From contig OX421499.1 of assembly GCA_949126835.1 (NCBI GenBank), forward strand, positions 29,178,490 through 29,242,489: a stretch of 64,000 nucleotides of DNA, in the 5' to 3' direction. Below the pieces are notes generated by a model. The model was not told the origin of the DNA, made no database searches, and was given only the letters and a program-made list of their open reading frames with translations. Each line of letters starts with the position of its first letter. The stretch's first letter is position 1. A program made the position numbers and the translations under genes. Source of the DNA: Anisus vortex. Taxonomy: Eukaryota; Mollusca; Gastropoda; Planorbidae. Positions 35,301 through 46,272 of the stretch are shown here, piece after piece.

Positions 35301-38300
35301 TGAGGCCTGATCAGTGGCAGGAGACAATTAGTGAACAAAATAAGCAAAGAACAGTTTTGAACAGGCAGAGAACAAAAGCTTTCAATAAAGAATAACACCT
35401 AAAAAAAAATATTGCACAAAAGTTTAGAGGGTGAGCAGATTTATATCATTATTATATTGTGAAGCCGGCTGGCCTAGCGGTTAGCTCACCAGACTGTCAA
35501 CCAAAAACCACTTGACACGTCGCGGGTTCGAGCCCCGCCACCGGCAGATCCCTGTCGCCCTACAGGAGTTTTGGGACTAGATGACGTTAATATTGAGTTG
35601 TTATCACATGCGCTTAACCGGCAGCAGTGAAACCTCTCCCAGATTAATAATCTTCTAGAGCGCACTGAGCATGCTAAAATAGCATAGATAGAAGCGCTAT
35701 ATAAATTACCATTACATTACATTACATATTGTTTAAGAAACTTTTCTTTGAAATATTAAATAAAAGATACATAAAAAAGGAAACAGGTTTTCTTTTTTTG
35801 TAATTGAATATATATATATATATTTTATATATATTATAGTAATATCAAACTTAACAAAAAAAATATAAATTTAGTAAACAAATTGCCAGTGTACCTTGGA
35901 ATCTATGATACTTTTAGTAAAATCTGTGCTGATGATATCTGCGTTAGGGGTGATCTCCCACAGAACCGAGAAAGCAAATCTATTGTAAAAGAAATTTAAA
36001 TGTACCTTTATTAGCTATATACATAGTAAAGATCTCTAAAAAAAAAAAGCAAAGTTTTAGCATTTGAAAGATTATGATTTTAGAAATTTGAAACATTTGT
36101 TCATGTAGTACTAATGAAAAACCAGAAGGATAGTTATTTAAAATTTTTTAAATTATAATTTTTAATCTGGAATTTATTTTTGCCTGGTTGTACTAAGGAT
36201 ATCAGTGGTGAATGGGAGACAGTTGCAGCAGATTGGGATCCAGGCAAACATTTCCCGGGTTCGAATCCTGGTGCAGGCTAGGATATTTTTTTTCAGGTCT
36301 GGAGGGTGACCTTGAGTCTACCCAGCTCTGATGGGTACCTGACCTTAGTTGAGGTAAAGTAAAGGTGGCTGTGCATAGTGCTGGCCACAAAATCACCTAG
36401 TATGCCGTGGCCATGGAAACTGGTGAACACTGCTTCACCTGCCCTATGGATCAATTTGGTCCGACGGGTACTTTACTTTTTTTTTACTTAAAGGAGTCCA
36501 TAAGACTATCTAGCTTAAATGGTGACATTAGTTGGGACAAGTAATAAAGGCTGGGCTTTATGCAGGCCACACAAGCCAATGATATGCTAAGTCAACAAAA
36601 ACTGGCAAATGCCTAGTACACCAATTGCTAATTGTCTCTGCCTTAATTTGATTCCTTATTACTTGTGCCTGAAGGATATTGTCCTTAGGACACTGACACA
36701 AGTCACATAAAGTATGTGACACGCAAGTCGCCCACTTGGCATTTTATAACCAATTAATTATTGACAAAAAAATCTTCTCTTAACACTGTAATTTTTAAAA
36801 AAATTGAATATAACTAAGAAATGGCACTAAAACTTCAAGCAGGTACCTATTAACTCCACTTCTCAGTGAGCACAAGTTGGAGCTGAGCAAGTCTGGAACC
36901 ATATCTATTCTCTGCAATGAGAGAAAAACAACAAATTATTATTAGCCAGCACAAAAACAACTTTGAAATAATTGATTGAAACTCCACACATAAAGTTTAT
37001 ACATTAATGAAAACACTTGAAATGTCAGCATTACCATTCCACTAATACCTTTCTGTTATCAATTTAAAAATAGATGTTCCAAAAAATTCAAGCTCTGCTA
37101 TGTGTGGACTGAAAAAAACAACAAGATAAGTCTGACACTCTGCTACGCAGCTCTTACCTTGTCTGTGAGGTAAACAGTTGTGCCCCTGTTAGCTGCCTCC
37201 TGGTCCATGGCGTTGCCAGGTCTGATGAAGTGAGAGACATCCGCTATGTGAACACCAACCTAAGCCAAAAAAAAATAAAATCATGTTTTGATTGAGCATG
37301 TCACTTGATGTTGGATATGTTGGATGATCTTACACAAGGAAAGCTATTACCTCCTCAAGCTAATGGATGCAGAATTCCAAACAGATTCATGTCACATGAC
37401 AAATTTTAATTGTAAAAAAAAACCTCACTTTCCCCTCTAAGGTGTTTTTTTTAGACCTGATTTCACTCGTTTACAAGGCAATGACATACAAGAGGATTGA
37501 GTGACCAGAACTATTCCCAACCGCCTTTCCCAACTAAAGACAGGGGACAATCAGAAAAGGCCGCCAGTCAGGCCTGGAAAAAGTTTTTGGTGTTTTTTTT
37601 AATCTATATATGATGAAGCTGGGACTGATGAAAGGGCAATCCAAGAGGTAGTCACTAGGCCAACATGCCACATAAATTTTAAGCTCATTTTACATTTAAA
37701 TTGCTATTGGAAAGGACTATTCAATCTTGTATATTTCGTTAATTTTATTTTTATATTTTGGTTATAAAAGTAAGAAAATGTTGACAGTTACCTCAAAGTT
37801 TCCATTTGGTAAAGATCTACAATGCAAAGCATCATCTATATCTGTACATCCAGGAGGATCAACACTGCAGATATCAAGATGCCGCAAGTCACGTCGCCTC
37901 TTCAAATCCTATCCAATTGAAACAGTGAGCAGTGTACACATTTATATTAACTATACATTTTTTTTGTTATTAGCCAATTTCTTAGTAAAAGCGATATAAC
38001 ATAATTGGCAAGTGGGATAAAAAATAAACATAATTATAACAAGTTAAGAAAATTATCTCTTTTTGATACTGTCGGCCCATAGGGCTAGTGAAGCATAGTT
38101 CACCAGATTATGGGACAACTGCCTACAAGTGGAAAAAGTGGCCAGCACAATACTCAGTGGCTTTTATTTTTCCAAATGTCAGGTACCCATTAGCACTTCT
38201 GTACTCTCAAGGCTGGCAAGTATGTAAATCAGTATATGCTCCAATTAAGAGTGGTCTAACGCATGGGGGATGTCCCCTGTTGTGCATACGAGAATCACTG

Positions 38301-41300
38301 AACACGTGAGAGCCACCAAGACTCTCAGTGGGGAGGCAGCAATGTGCGCAAAAATCATGTTTCGCCAAGCCCATGCCTGGATGACCTGGCCAATAGTCTA
38401 GTGGTGTTGTTTGTGTCACTGGGTGACGGTGCAGGTACACAAGCAAGGTAGCTTCATTAGTGATTCAATGGAAATTCTTTAAGGGGGAAAAATGTAGTGG
38501 CTGTTTCTCTAGAGTTGGGTAGACTTGGGCCCATTCTCAATGCTCAGAGTAAAAAATCTCAGCATTTTCAACTGAACTCAAGACCTTTAGAATGGGGATC
38601 TGATGTGCTACCTCTAAATTACTGTGTCATACAATAGAAGAAGAAAAAGAAAATATCAACCTCTTCTGTAATTGTCCAAGGCATTTTTGGCAAGAAACTG
38701 AGAACTGCTTCTGAGAAATTGGAGTGAGGGACATCATGCTCCAACAGCAATACTTCATTTTCTGTTTCTTTATCACCAACTCCACCCAAACATCTGACAA
38801 AGTGACCCTTTAAAATAGAACATAGCCATATAATATACACCTGTAACAAAGAGACAACATATTGCATGTAGAAACTGCTGGAACACTTTTATTCTAGTGA
38901 AAAAAAAGGGTATCTACCAATGGGTATCTGGAGTTGCGAGGCCAGCTGTCAATGGCCACAATAATTCTTTTGGATGCCAGAGCCTCAGCCTGTCGTGTTT
39001 CTATTCTAATCTTAGGTATTCTTTTCTCCGCTGGTATGAAAAGATGTCGAGTTCTCTGTCCCAGAAAAAAAACATAAAATAGCTAGAATAAACTGGCCAC
39101 AAATTTCTATAGCACAAAGTCAGACCCCTTCTCTGTTTGTACAGATAGACATAAATTCAAGGATGGGTTAAAAGCAAGCACTTGCATGGTGGTAAGGTTA
39201 AAAGAGATTAATTCCATAATAAAATTTTACCCCAATGCTACATATACAATTGAACAGTTGTGTAAAACCAAACAATTAACCTCTTTCAATATTGATGGCT
39301 GCAGTATACCGCAGTACTGTCTCCAATTCCTTTTGACAATTCCGACAACTCGACCAGTTGGTTGTCTAAGCTCTAAAGGCACTTTGTTTTGAATCAACTT
39401 TTCCTGAAAACATTTTTCTTTATAATAAATCTATTTTAATGTAACTTTTAGTTTGATAATAATCTAAAGTAAAACTTTACAAAATAGACTTGCCAGTAAA
39501 CAGAAATAATAAAATAAAACAAATAAGAAGCTCTAAAGAAAAACAATACAGAACTTCAGAATAACAATAGTCCGCTATGTGAGGCTTGATGAGGCAGTTT
39601 TCTGTTTAGATGGGCTTTTTGACTTTTTAACTTTATCAATCTTCAAGGTTTATTTCAAGTAAGAACTGGGTTAAATTTAGAAAATGTATAAAACCAGTAA
39701 ACTTTTGCAAAACTTTTGCACAAGTTATTAAACATGTATTTGAAATATCATTGTAAAACCTTGTCATTGTCAGGTGTTGACTATGTTTTCATGACACACA
39801 ATTATATATGACCCTTAAGCTATGTGGCTATTACATAAACAATAAAAAAATGAGTTTTCCATTCAACTTAATTGTAAAAACAAAAATGTGTTTTCAAATA
39901 AAGAAGACTACTATTTAAAATCTACTTTGTAACTCCTACATTGTCATTCAGTCCTCTGTTCTCTTCATCCTCATCATCTTTGCCATCATCTTCTGTAAGC
40001 ACCATAGAGGATGGACAGCTCCATTCAGATTCTGGTAACATTTCTATCACCACAATGTCATCATTTACAGCTCTGTTGAGGTTCTGTAGGCCTTGGACAA
40101 AGACCTAGATACAAACAAAGGACACATAATTTATTTATGATTATTCCATTGCACTGTCTCATATTTATTTAGTTTCATACTTTTATAAACTATCTTGTGT
40201 ACTATTCAACTTTTAATAAGATTCTTAGGATCTAGTGAAACAAGAGTTTGCCAGTTTTTTGGGTCTTAGTATAGAAAGGGATTAAGTGGCCACCCCATTG
40301 CCCAGCCACCTTTATTTTAAGCATCTGATATTAGCATCCAGACTGTGGGGGAAAATCCTGATGTTTTACCAAGATTTAAATTTAAACCAGACACCTCTGA
40401 AAAGCTGTCCAACACTCATTAGATTACACCCTTAATTCAAACGTATGAATATTATGTTAAAAATGTTAAAATGAGTTATGGTCCCTAATATTACCCACTT
40501 TATATCTTCTCATATTTACTGGCAGTATATTAAAGGAGACCAAATATGTTAAAGTTTGAAGTTGTTTGTTAAGTACTTTAGTTTTCAAAAAAAGAAGATG
40601 ATAGTTTCATTTACGAGTTCTCAGCTTAACTCTTTGACTCCCATGAGCCGATACAATCAGCTTTTTTTGTTTTTGTTTTGTTTGTGTCTCACAAGCCAAT
40701 TTTACCGGCTTACAATTAATTATTTAATTTTGCAAAAAGCCTACGAGGTATAAGGACGTGTAATTTTACGTCGCTGTTTCCGCCATGCCATTTCCTTTGT
40801 TCTTATTGAAATCTGTTTACACTTGCTGCACTAATTTTTTTACATTTTGATTGATATTTGTGTTCAATTATTTCTGTAATGGAGCGAAGTGGTCCAGAGA
40901 CATGGCCACCTAAGATATTTACCGCTAATAAAGCGTCAGAACTAATTTATTCATTACAAGATGACAATGACTATTGAGTTTAACTTTTAACAAAGAGAGC
41001 TCCACAGAATAAGAGACAGATTGTAATTCGGAATATATAACACTATCTTTTATATTTGTTCAAAAATATTCATTTAAAATTGACAGTATTTTTTTCTTCT
41101 TTTGTGTGTAAATGTGGCCTGGTAAAACCATGAAAAAAACAAAAAGAGAGAGACAAAGAATTCAAAACATAATTATTCAATTTGAAGCTAGATTAAAATA
41201 AGAGCTTTTTAAGCTGCTCTGTCATTTTAGAGAAATTGACAAACTCTTACCCTTCCCTCCCATCCATCAAACTTTTAAAGACGTATGAACCCTGTACGAA

Positions 41301-44300
41301 TACACATAATTTATATAGGCGCTCAATAAAATAAACCTCTTTAAAAGTGTCATTGATTTTAGCTATTAAGACATAAAAAAAGCTATATATATAGTATATA
41401 TATATATATATTTCACTAAACCATCATGTTAACAATCCTTTAAAAAATATGAATACCATCTGGTCTTTGTCCCTGATGCTAATATTGGCCTCCAGGTAAT
41501 TTTCTCTACTAATCAGTATAGTTCCCTGCAGATATTTGCCAGTTCTTATACCTCTTTGAATTTCAGGTAGACCCAAGTGCTCAAAAAACAACACCTTGCT
41601 CTTATCTGAATTCTGTTGATAGATTTTAAAAAAAAGGTTGTAAAGGTTATTTTATGACTCTATACTCTATAGTTGTAGGCATTGACATATTGTAAATGCC
41701 AAAATGATGTAATAAAGAGGGCGAGTGAATAAGCTGACTATTGCAAGAAAGTACAGAATATGACTATGATATTTCTTATTAGCATTGCAACTTAGTGAAA
41801 AACTATATACAATGTTTAATAGCTCATGTTTTGCAGAAACTTACAAAAGAAAAATAATATCACATTTATGAAGAGCTCAAAATTACAATATTTTTTTTAT
41901 AATAATGCAAAATTATCATTTTCAGAAACATCTACTGAAAAATGCTAGTGTATCCATCACTTATCTATGTATTTAAACTGATGTTTAAACCCGACTAGTT
42001 CAGGTAACTCATCCAGAAAGAAAGTGAACTTTTATGAATTAGTCCTTGCATATAGGATTAAACAAAATCTGATTTCTGATATAGTTTTTATTTTCACTGG
42101 TGTAAAACAAAATTTCTACTTACAGACTGATTGAGAGGATTGGCCAGTCTGTCTGCTATAGTTTTATTGGACAAACTCTTCACATAATCATAAACTAGGA
42201 AGACATAAAAAAAGAACAAATGTTGAATATTGTATCAAATTCCTGGATAATTATTGAACCTCAAAAATATAACAGTTATAAAATATGTAGCTATCCTAAA
42301 CTAATAATATGCAATGGAAATTAGAGTATCTCAAGTAAAATTCAAGCTATCCTTGATTTACTGATCGAACAAATTATCTTCCACTGATCGTAAATTTAGT
42401 TTTTGGAAGAAAGAAAACTCAAATATTTTTTTGTGAAACCCATTGTCAACTTATTGCACCTGTAAAATTATTAGCATGCATGAAAGACTACTAAAAAAAA
42501 TAAATTTTCCTGACTATTTTACAAAGAAAAAACATCAAGCAAAACATTTTATAATTTTTTCTGAACAAAAGACATTGCAAAAGAAAAACACAATTTTTTA
42601 ACAAGGTTAATTTGTATGTATATGTTTGTATGTATAAAGCAGTTTTAGTAATGTTATAAATTCTCACTCATTTTTTTTCTTCCAACACTTACTTGTATAA
42701 GCAATCAAATTGTCAGAGATGGCTTGCTTAAGATTGTCCATATCATTAGTCAGCATGACTGCAAGAATCCCAGCATCCTTTAAATGGTTTGCATACCAGC
42801 CCACAGCTTTTCTAATTGCCCTGTCATTCCGATCATTTGCACTTTCGCCTGGCTTCCGTTCTACATAGGTATTCCTAGATTTAAAAAAAAAATGAAGTAC
42901 TTAATTCTTTAGTCGCATTGTTCTGACATATTTGTAAACAGATAAAATAAACTCTTAAAAAAATAATTCAAGAATTTTTAACAAATCTTTATGTCATTTA
43001 TACTAAATTAAATATAACTATAATAAATGTCACAATGTTTCATTGATTTCTCTTTATGAATATTTTTAAACACAATATATTTCACATAGCGAGGCAGAAA
43101 CACCTACTACAACAGCCATCCGCCTTCAAATGTCTCAAGTGCGTCAGGGATTGCCACTCCCGAGTTGGTCTACACAGCCATTCTCAGCGGTGCAGCTGGA
43201 CACCCCACTCATGAAGCTACACCATCGTCTCTCGAGACGGACGGATGCCAACAAATATTTCACATAACTTGTATATTGATATGAGCTAGAAGTGTAGCCA
43301 TGTAATTATTGTGACATAAAACCATCATAAAACTTACATGTTGAATTCATTACAATATGTGTAGAAATGTTTTTTGGAATCGCATAAGATTTCTGTCACT
43401 CTTTTATATACTGGCGCACTTCTATGCCGAATCTGTGAATCAAAACCATTTTAAAATTCAATTATACTTCTTTATTTTTAGATTTAGAAATATTTTCACC
43501 AAGGCATTTAATCTTTCATTGAAAAAACAACAAAAAGGGACTGCAAAATATGGAAACAGCTTTTAAAATGGTTAAGTGTACATGATTAAACTGCATATAA
43601 TGCAGTGTTATCTTTTTCTATTTATTAATATCTAATTAGACCCAAAACAAACAGTATTATTGATAACTAATAGAAAAGTATCTTCCAGTGGTAAAAAAAA
43701 TAATTTTAAAGAGCATACTTCATCAAGTACTGTCTGCAGAATAATGACATTTTTAATTGCTGAATCCTCCAAAACATCAATCTGTAAATAAACAAATAGT
43801 AAAAAATGTAAAGCTTTTAAAAAAAAAAGAGATTCTTTATTTGATTCATACAAAATGGAAAATAGGAACTTGGTTTGATAGCACAAAGTACAGAGATAAT
43901 GCTGAACAAAAGTCTTTGATCATTCAAGCTGTAACCATTATTAACTCTAATGGTGGGCCCTAATAGATGCATTTCTTTGTGTACCTTTGTATTCTATCTA
44001 GAGTGAATTATGTCAGCAACTTGAACAGAAGTAAATATTATGTAAAGGCTGTGAATGCCTGTAGCCATTAGACTTTTGCTTTACTCTTTATAAAGATATC
44101 ATGAGCATAAAAGTAAAGTAAAAAGTAATTCTGTCTGACCAATTTGATCCATAGGGCCGGTGAAGCAGGTTCTGTGGCCACAGCTTACTAGGGGATTGAA
44201 TGGCTAGCACAATGACCAGCTGCCTTTACTTTACCACAACTAAAGTCAGGTACCCATCAAAGCTGGGTAGACTCAGGCACACTCTCCAGACCCGAGAACA

Positions 44301-45183
44301 AATTCTAGCCTTCACAAGGTTTTGAACCCAGGACCTTTGGTAGGCCAGTAGGTACTTGCCACCTTGCCCCATATCTTGAGCATTAACAGTTCAATAATTT
44401 TATCTCTGATTAGCTGACACACATAAGCATACATATTATATGAAGATTCAGTTAAAATAACACAGATATAAGTATAAGGACTAATCATTTTCAAAACCGT
44501 TAAAAAAAAACATATTTTTGTGTAAAAGTTATAAATATTTTGTTATTTGAAAGGCTAAGGCACAATTCTAGTGCATGTGATAAAAAATTTAGAAGACAAA
44601 GGAACAAATATATTCTTCACATTATTAATGCCAGTAGGTACTTGCAATTTAGTCACAGTAAGGAAATAAAAGTATTTTCAACAATAAATTTGACACCCAT
44701 TCACAAAAGACCAGGTTAAGCAGTGTTCACAAGTTTCAGTGGCTCTGCATATAGGATATTGTGTGGCCAGCGCAACACCCTCCAGCCTTTGACTAACTAT
44801 TATCAGGTACTCGTCAGAGCTGGCTAATCTCAGGGAAAAAATCCCAGCCTTCACCAGGATTCAAATTCAGAACCTTCGGTACACCTTAGTCTAACCCAGT
44901 GCTAGGCCAGTGTGTCTCATAAAAAAGACTTGGCCCAGATTGCAAATAAATTTCTTACCTGATGCAATACAACATTTGTATCTGGAATAATGTAATGGCT
45001 TTTCTTGACCAATGAGCTGTCAGAGACAGGTGCCTCCTCCAAAGGATCTCTTTCCATTGGTTGACAGCTTTTCACGCAAGCCATTGATCCGCAACTAATG
45101 TCATCCCTTAAATAGTGCTCACGCACTATTTTCATCACACCACCAAGTCTGGTCTTCTTGATGAAGATTTTGTTGGTCAACAT
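29318..45183 (-). CDS. DIS3: Exosome exoribonuclease/endoribonuclease DIS3 (RRP44), complete
   Basis: Catalytic subunit of the RNA exosome, degrading RNA 3' to 5' through its RNB domain and cutting internally through its PIN domain. Exons on the minus strand: 45210-44959 (ATG 45183), 43781-43719, 43432-43338, 42874-42693, 42194-42124, 41612-41457, 40104-39940, 39403-39281, 39055-38918, 38807-38661, 37908-37792, 37259-37158, 36911-36847, 35979-35895, 35306-35179, 34934-34848, 34164-34008, 33272-33052, 32956-32866, 31671-31594, 30857-30699, 30128-30006 and 29416-29318. All 22 junctions keep frame and give 958 codons, the length of human DIS3. Visible landmarks: N-terminal [12 protein letters not shown], a CR3 cysteine cluster (C-x4-C-x3-C), PIN acidic residues in [19 protein letters not shown] and LTNDMDN, cold-shock-like [19 protein letters not shown] region, the RNB metal site [34 protein letters not shown] and a C-terminal S1 part ending with basic PPKKMKVV. 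No catalytic residue is missing. Confidence 0.97.
29690..29948 (-). repeat. SINE-A copy in the last DIS3 intron
   Basis: Has the family landmarks on the minus strand (CTACCCAGCTCTGATGCGTAC, AGGGTAAAGTAAAGG, TGTGGACCAATATGG-like end) and a decayed head with box-B-like sequence. Sense orientation relative to DIS3. Confidence 0.75.
30206..30286. mobile_element. 73-bp TTAA-flanked MITE-like element
   Basis: TTAA at 30206-30209 and 30283-30286 border a 73-bp segment. Its ends read CCCTTACAGTCCCGAGG and, inverted, CCCTTCCCGTACC. TTAA followed by CCCTT is typical of piggyBac-type termini. No coding capacity. Confidence 0.55.
30990..31252 (-). repeat. SINE-A copy in a DIS3 intron
   Basis: Good match on the minus strand, including box-B-like GGGTTCGAATTCTGG, GCCCAGCTCTGATGGGTAAC and GGGGTAAAGTAAAGG. 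A further, much decayed relative follows at about 31330-31510. Confidence 0.75.
32366..32736. repeat. 60-bp tandem repeat, about 6 identical copies
   Basis: A unit containing AATTCAAGGAAATCTCAAAA, TTAGGAATAGCAAATTGCAT and TATTATCACTGTTAGAAAGA repeats with exact 60-base periodicity and no visible differences. Intronic in DIS3. It opens a repetitive minus-strand reading frame that I regard as artefactual. Confidence 0.95.
33379..33800 (+). repeat. Possible solo LTR or other dispersed element
   Basis: A compositionally distinct block in a DIS3 intron. It starts TGTAACAGAGTAATTTATG, contains a C9 tract and an AATAAAG motif near 33738, and ends near AACTTTATTCC. TG start plus poly(A)-like signal suggests an LTR, but the right end and target duplication are not resolved. 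Confidence 0.3.
34190..34560. repeat. Degenerate AT-rich minisatellite
   Basis: Many imperfect copies of a short unit of about 22-26 bases built on CAGTTTGAGAATAATACTA (variants AAGTTTTAGAATAATTCTA, CCGTTTGGGAATAATACTA). Intronic in DIS3, directly left of a SINE-B copy. Confidence 0.8.
34565..34745 (+). repeat. SINE-B, 5'-truncated copy
   Basis: Shares with 35463-35735 the phrases ACTGTCAACCAAAAA, GATCCCTGCCGCCCTGCAGG, AGTTTTGGGACTAGA, AATAATCTTCTAGAGTGCAC and ATAGAAGCGCTATATAAAT. The box-A half of the head is missing. Confidence 0.8.
35463..35735 (+). repeat. SINE-B, tRNA-derived, full-length reference copy
   Basis: The head reads GGCTGGCCTAGCGGTTAGCT (box A-like) and TCGCGGGTTCGAGCCCCGCC (box B), giving a tRNA-like domain with a weak acceptor stem (GCCGG/CCGGC). 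The body has GATCCCTGTCGCCCTACAGG, AGTTTTGGGACTAGA, AATAATCTTCTAGAGCGCAC and GATAGAAGCGCTATATAAAT, and the tail is an ATTAC pentamer repeat. Intronic in DIS3, antisense to it. Confidence 0.88.
36205..36482 (+). repeat. SINE-A copy in a DIS3 intron
   Basis: Includes box B GGGTTCGAATCCTGG, CTACCCAGCTCTGATGGGTAC, GAGGTAAAGTAAAGGTGGC, GCCGTGGCCATGGAAACTGG and ATCAATTTGGTCCGACGGG, then a T-rich tail. A decayed second copy follows at about 36490-36720. Confidence 0.8.
37490..38640. repeat. Cluster of decayed SINE-A-like fragments and an unclassified GC-rich block
   Basis: Decayed SINE-A-like pieces occur at about 37490-37680, 38070-38200 (ATAGGGCTAGTGAAGC, AATGTCAGGTACCCATTAG) and 38505-38640 (AGAGTTGGGTAGACTTGGG). 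Between them, 38210-38460 is a comparatively GC-rich block without clear coding signal and probably another repeat. DIS3 exon 37792-37908 lies inside this span and is separate. Confidence 0.45.
40220..40440 (-). repeat. Decayed SINE-A-like fragment
   Basis: Minus-strand similarity is limited to the order of landmarks (GTTTGCCAG, CACCTTTATTTTA, AAAATCCTGATGTTTTACCA). A weak call. Confidence 0.35.
40626..40990 (+). mobile_element. piggyBac-like 5' fragment in a DIS3 intron
   Basis: TTAA at 40626-40629 is followed by CTCTTTGACTCCCATGAGCC, a piggyBac-style terminus. After about 250 noncoding bases an ATG near 40879 opens [20 protein letters not shown] followed by [12 protein letters not shown] and a stop, like the acidic N-terminus of piggyBac transposases. 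No right-hand inverted repeat was found, so the element is truncated. Confidence 0.5.
43085..43262. repeat. GC-rich block of unknown origin in a DIS3 intron
   Basis: About 178 bases that stand out sharply from AT-rich surroundings (for example CTCCCGAGTTGGTCTACACA and GTCTCTCGAGACGGACGGAT, the latter containing the palindrome TCTCGAGA). No conserved reading frame was recognised. Likely a fragment of a dispersed element. Confidence 0.4.
44125..44375 (-). repeat. SINE-A copy in a DIS3 intron
   Basis: Minus-strand landmarks: CTACCCAGCTTTGATGGGTAC, GTGGTAAAGTAAAGG, GCCATTCAATCCCC-like spacer and CTATGGATCAAATTGGTCAG. The head is decayed (GGGTTCAAAACCTTG). Confidence 0.75.
44690..44922 (-). repeat. 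SINE-A copy, decayed
   Basis: Minus-strand order of GATTCAAATCC-like box B, TAGCCAGCTCTGACGAGTACC and CTGGCCACACAATATCC. It lies directly 3' of the first coding DIS3 exon (44959-45210), in the intron. Confidence 0.6.
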
Positions 45184-46014
45184 TTTGAGGTTTTGTAAAT
45201 CTATATCAACCTAGGGATAGATATTTTAAAGGATGAAACAATTAACCAATGAATAAACTAAGGCAACTCCATACATTAGCCATATATTTGTGTAGGCCTT
45301 TATGTTTCATTGATGTGTAGGGTTAGGGATTGACTGATTAAATAAAAGCAATTGATAATAATCCAAAGGACAAACTAAAAAGATTTATTACGAGTCCTTA
45401 TAAGTTTACTCATTTTGTAGGCGATATTCATCAAAATATATTACAAAAACAATAGGCTCAGTAGGAGATACATGTAACATGATAATCATCTGGTTAAAAA
45501 TAAATAAAATATGAATGTTATGTAAATATTTATAGAAACAATTGAGTAGTAAAAGTAAAAAGTCTGTATGTGCTGTCTATAGACCACTTTGTCCTAAAGG
45601 CACAATGAAGTAATTGCAGTTTCTTTCCTTTCATTTAGATTTGATTTTTATTGATTGATTTGATTTTTTACTCTATTTACATGTCATTAATCTCACTGTC
45701 TCAGTCATTGGTCACACTCATTAGTATAGTATAATATAGTAATATAGTAGCCTATAGTACTATAGTACGTAGTTGAAAGTAGTTCATGTCATAGCCTAAT
45801 CATTATATTATTTATATTATTATAAAATGATAATCATTTCGTCATTTCTTTATCATCATAATTCACAATTATTTCATAATTAACATGTAGGCTAAATCAT
45901 TTTATCAGTAGGCCTATGAAGTGTGTAAACTGTAAACAAACCCTTCAACCCTTGACCTTGCCTTGTGTTCCCTTTTTTTGGAACACGAAGTATGGACCAC
46001 GAAGTATGGTTAAC

Positions 46015-46120
46015 ATCATTTAAAACATTAATAAAAATGCAAGACTAGACTCGGACCACGGATGAGCGTAGGACGCAATAATCTTCTTTATAGAAGGAGC
46101 GTCTGTACTGTAATGTATAA
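46015..46120 (+). repeat. LINE 3'-tail repeat with terminal hairpin, copy 2
   Basis: Contains AGACTAGACTCGGACCACGG, ATGAGCGTAGGACGCAATAA and TCTTCTTTATAGAAGGAGCG. GACGC pairs with GCGTC and TTCT with AGAA, giving a small hairpin near the 3' end. It sits in the first DIS3 intron, 40 bases from the upstream exon. Confidence 0.55.
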
Positions 46121-46160
46121 GATAAGACATACAAATAGTTAAATAGTAATACACACAAAC

Positions 46161-46211
46161 CTTTTCCAAAATAGTAACCGGAAGAAAGGAAATCAACTTT
46201 TTCAAAGACAT
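46161..46211 (-). other. Upstream DIS3 exon: 5' UTR or in-frame N-terminal extension
   Basis: A minus-strand ATG at 46211 opens 17 codons (MSLKKLISFLPVTILEK) ending exactly at a GT donor (intron starts at 46160). Joined to the acceptor before 45210 it stays in frame through nine codons to the canonical DIS3 Met at 45183. DIS3 proteins normally start at that later Met, so this exon may be 5' UTR, or may add 26 residues rich in Lys and hydrophobics. Confidence 0.55.
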
Positions 46212-46272
46212 GCGCAGTGATTTGTGCGCATGTGCCGGAAATACAAAACGCTTCCGTCGACCAGTAAAAAAA
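46200..46272. promoter_or_regulatory. Candidate bidirectional promoter/5' UTR zone between DIS3 and the membrane-protein gene
   Basis: DIS3 (minus) and the gene starting at 46273 (plus) are head to head. The palindrome CATG at 46209-46212 holds an ATG on each strand. No TATA box is obvious. Transcription start sites are unknown, and the two 5' UTRs probably overlap. Confidence 0.4.

Noticed and set aside
35463..35545. Possible tRNA gene with boxes A and B
   Set aside because: The acceptor stem is weak, and the sequence continues into a SINE body with two relatives in the window, so it is a SINE head.
46210..46272. Start of the membrane protein at 46210
   Set aside because: It would place 21 basic, Cys-containing residues ahead of Met at 46273 and overlap the DIS3 5' end. 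The later ATG gives a more ordinary N-terminus. Not excluded.
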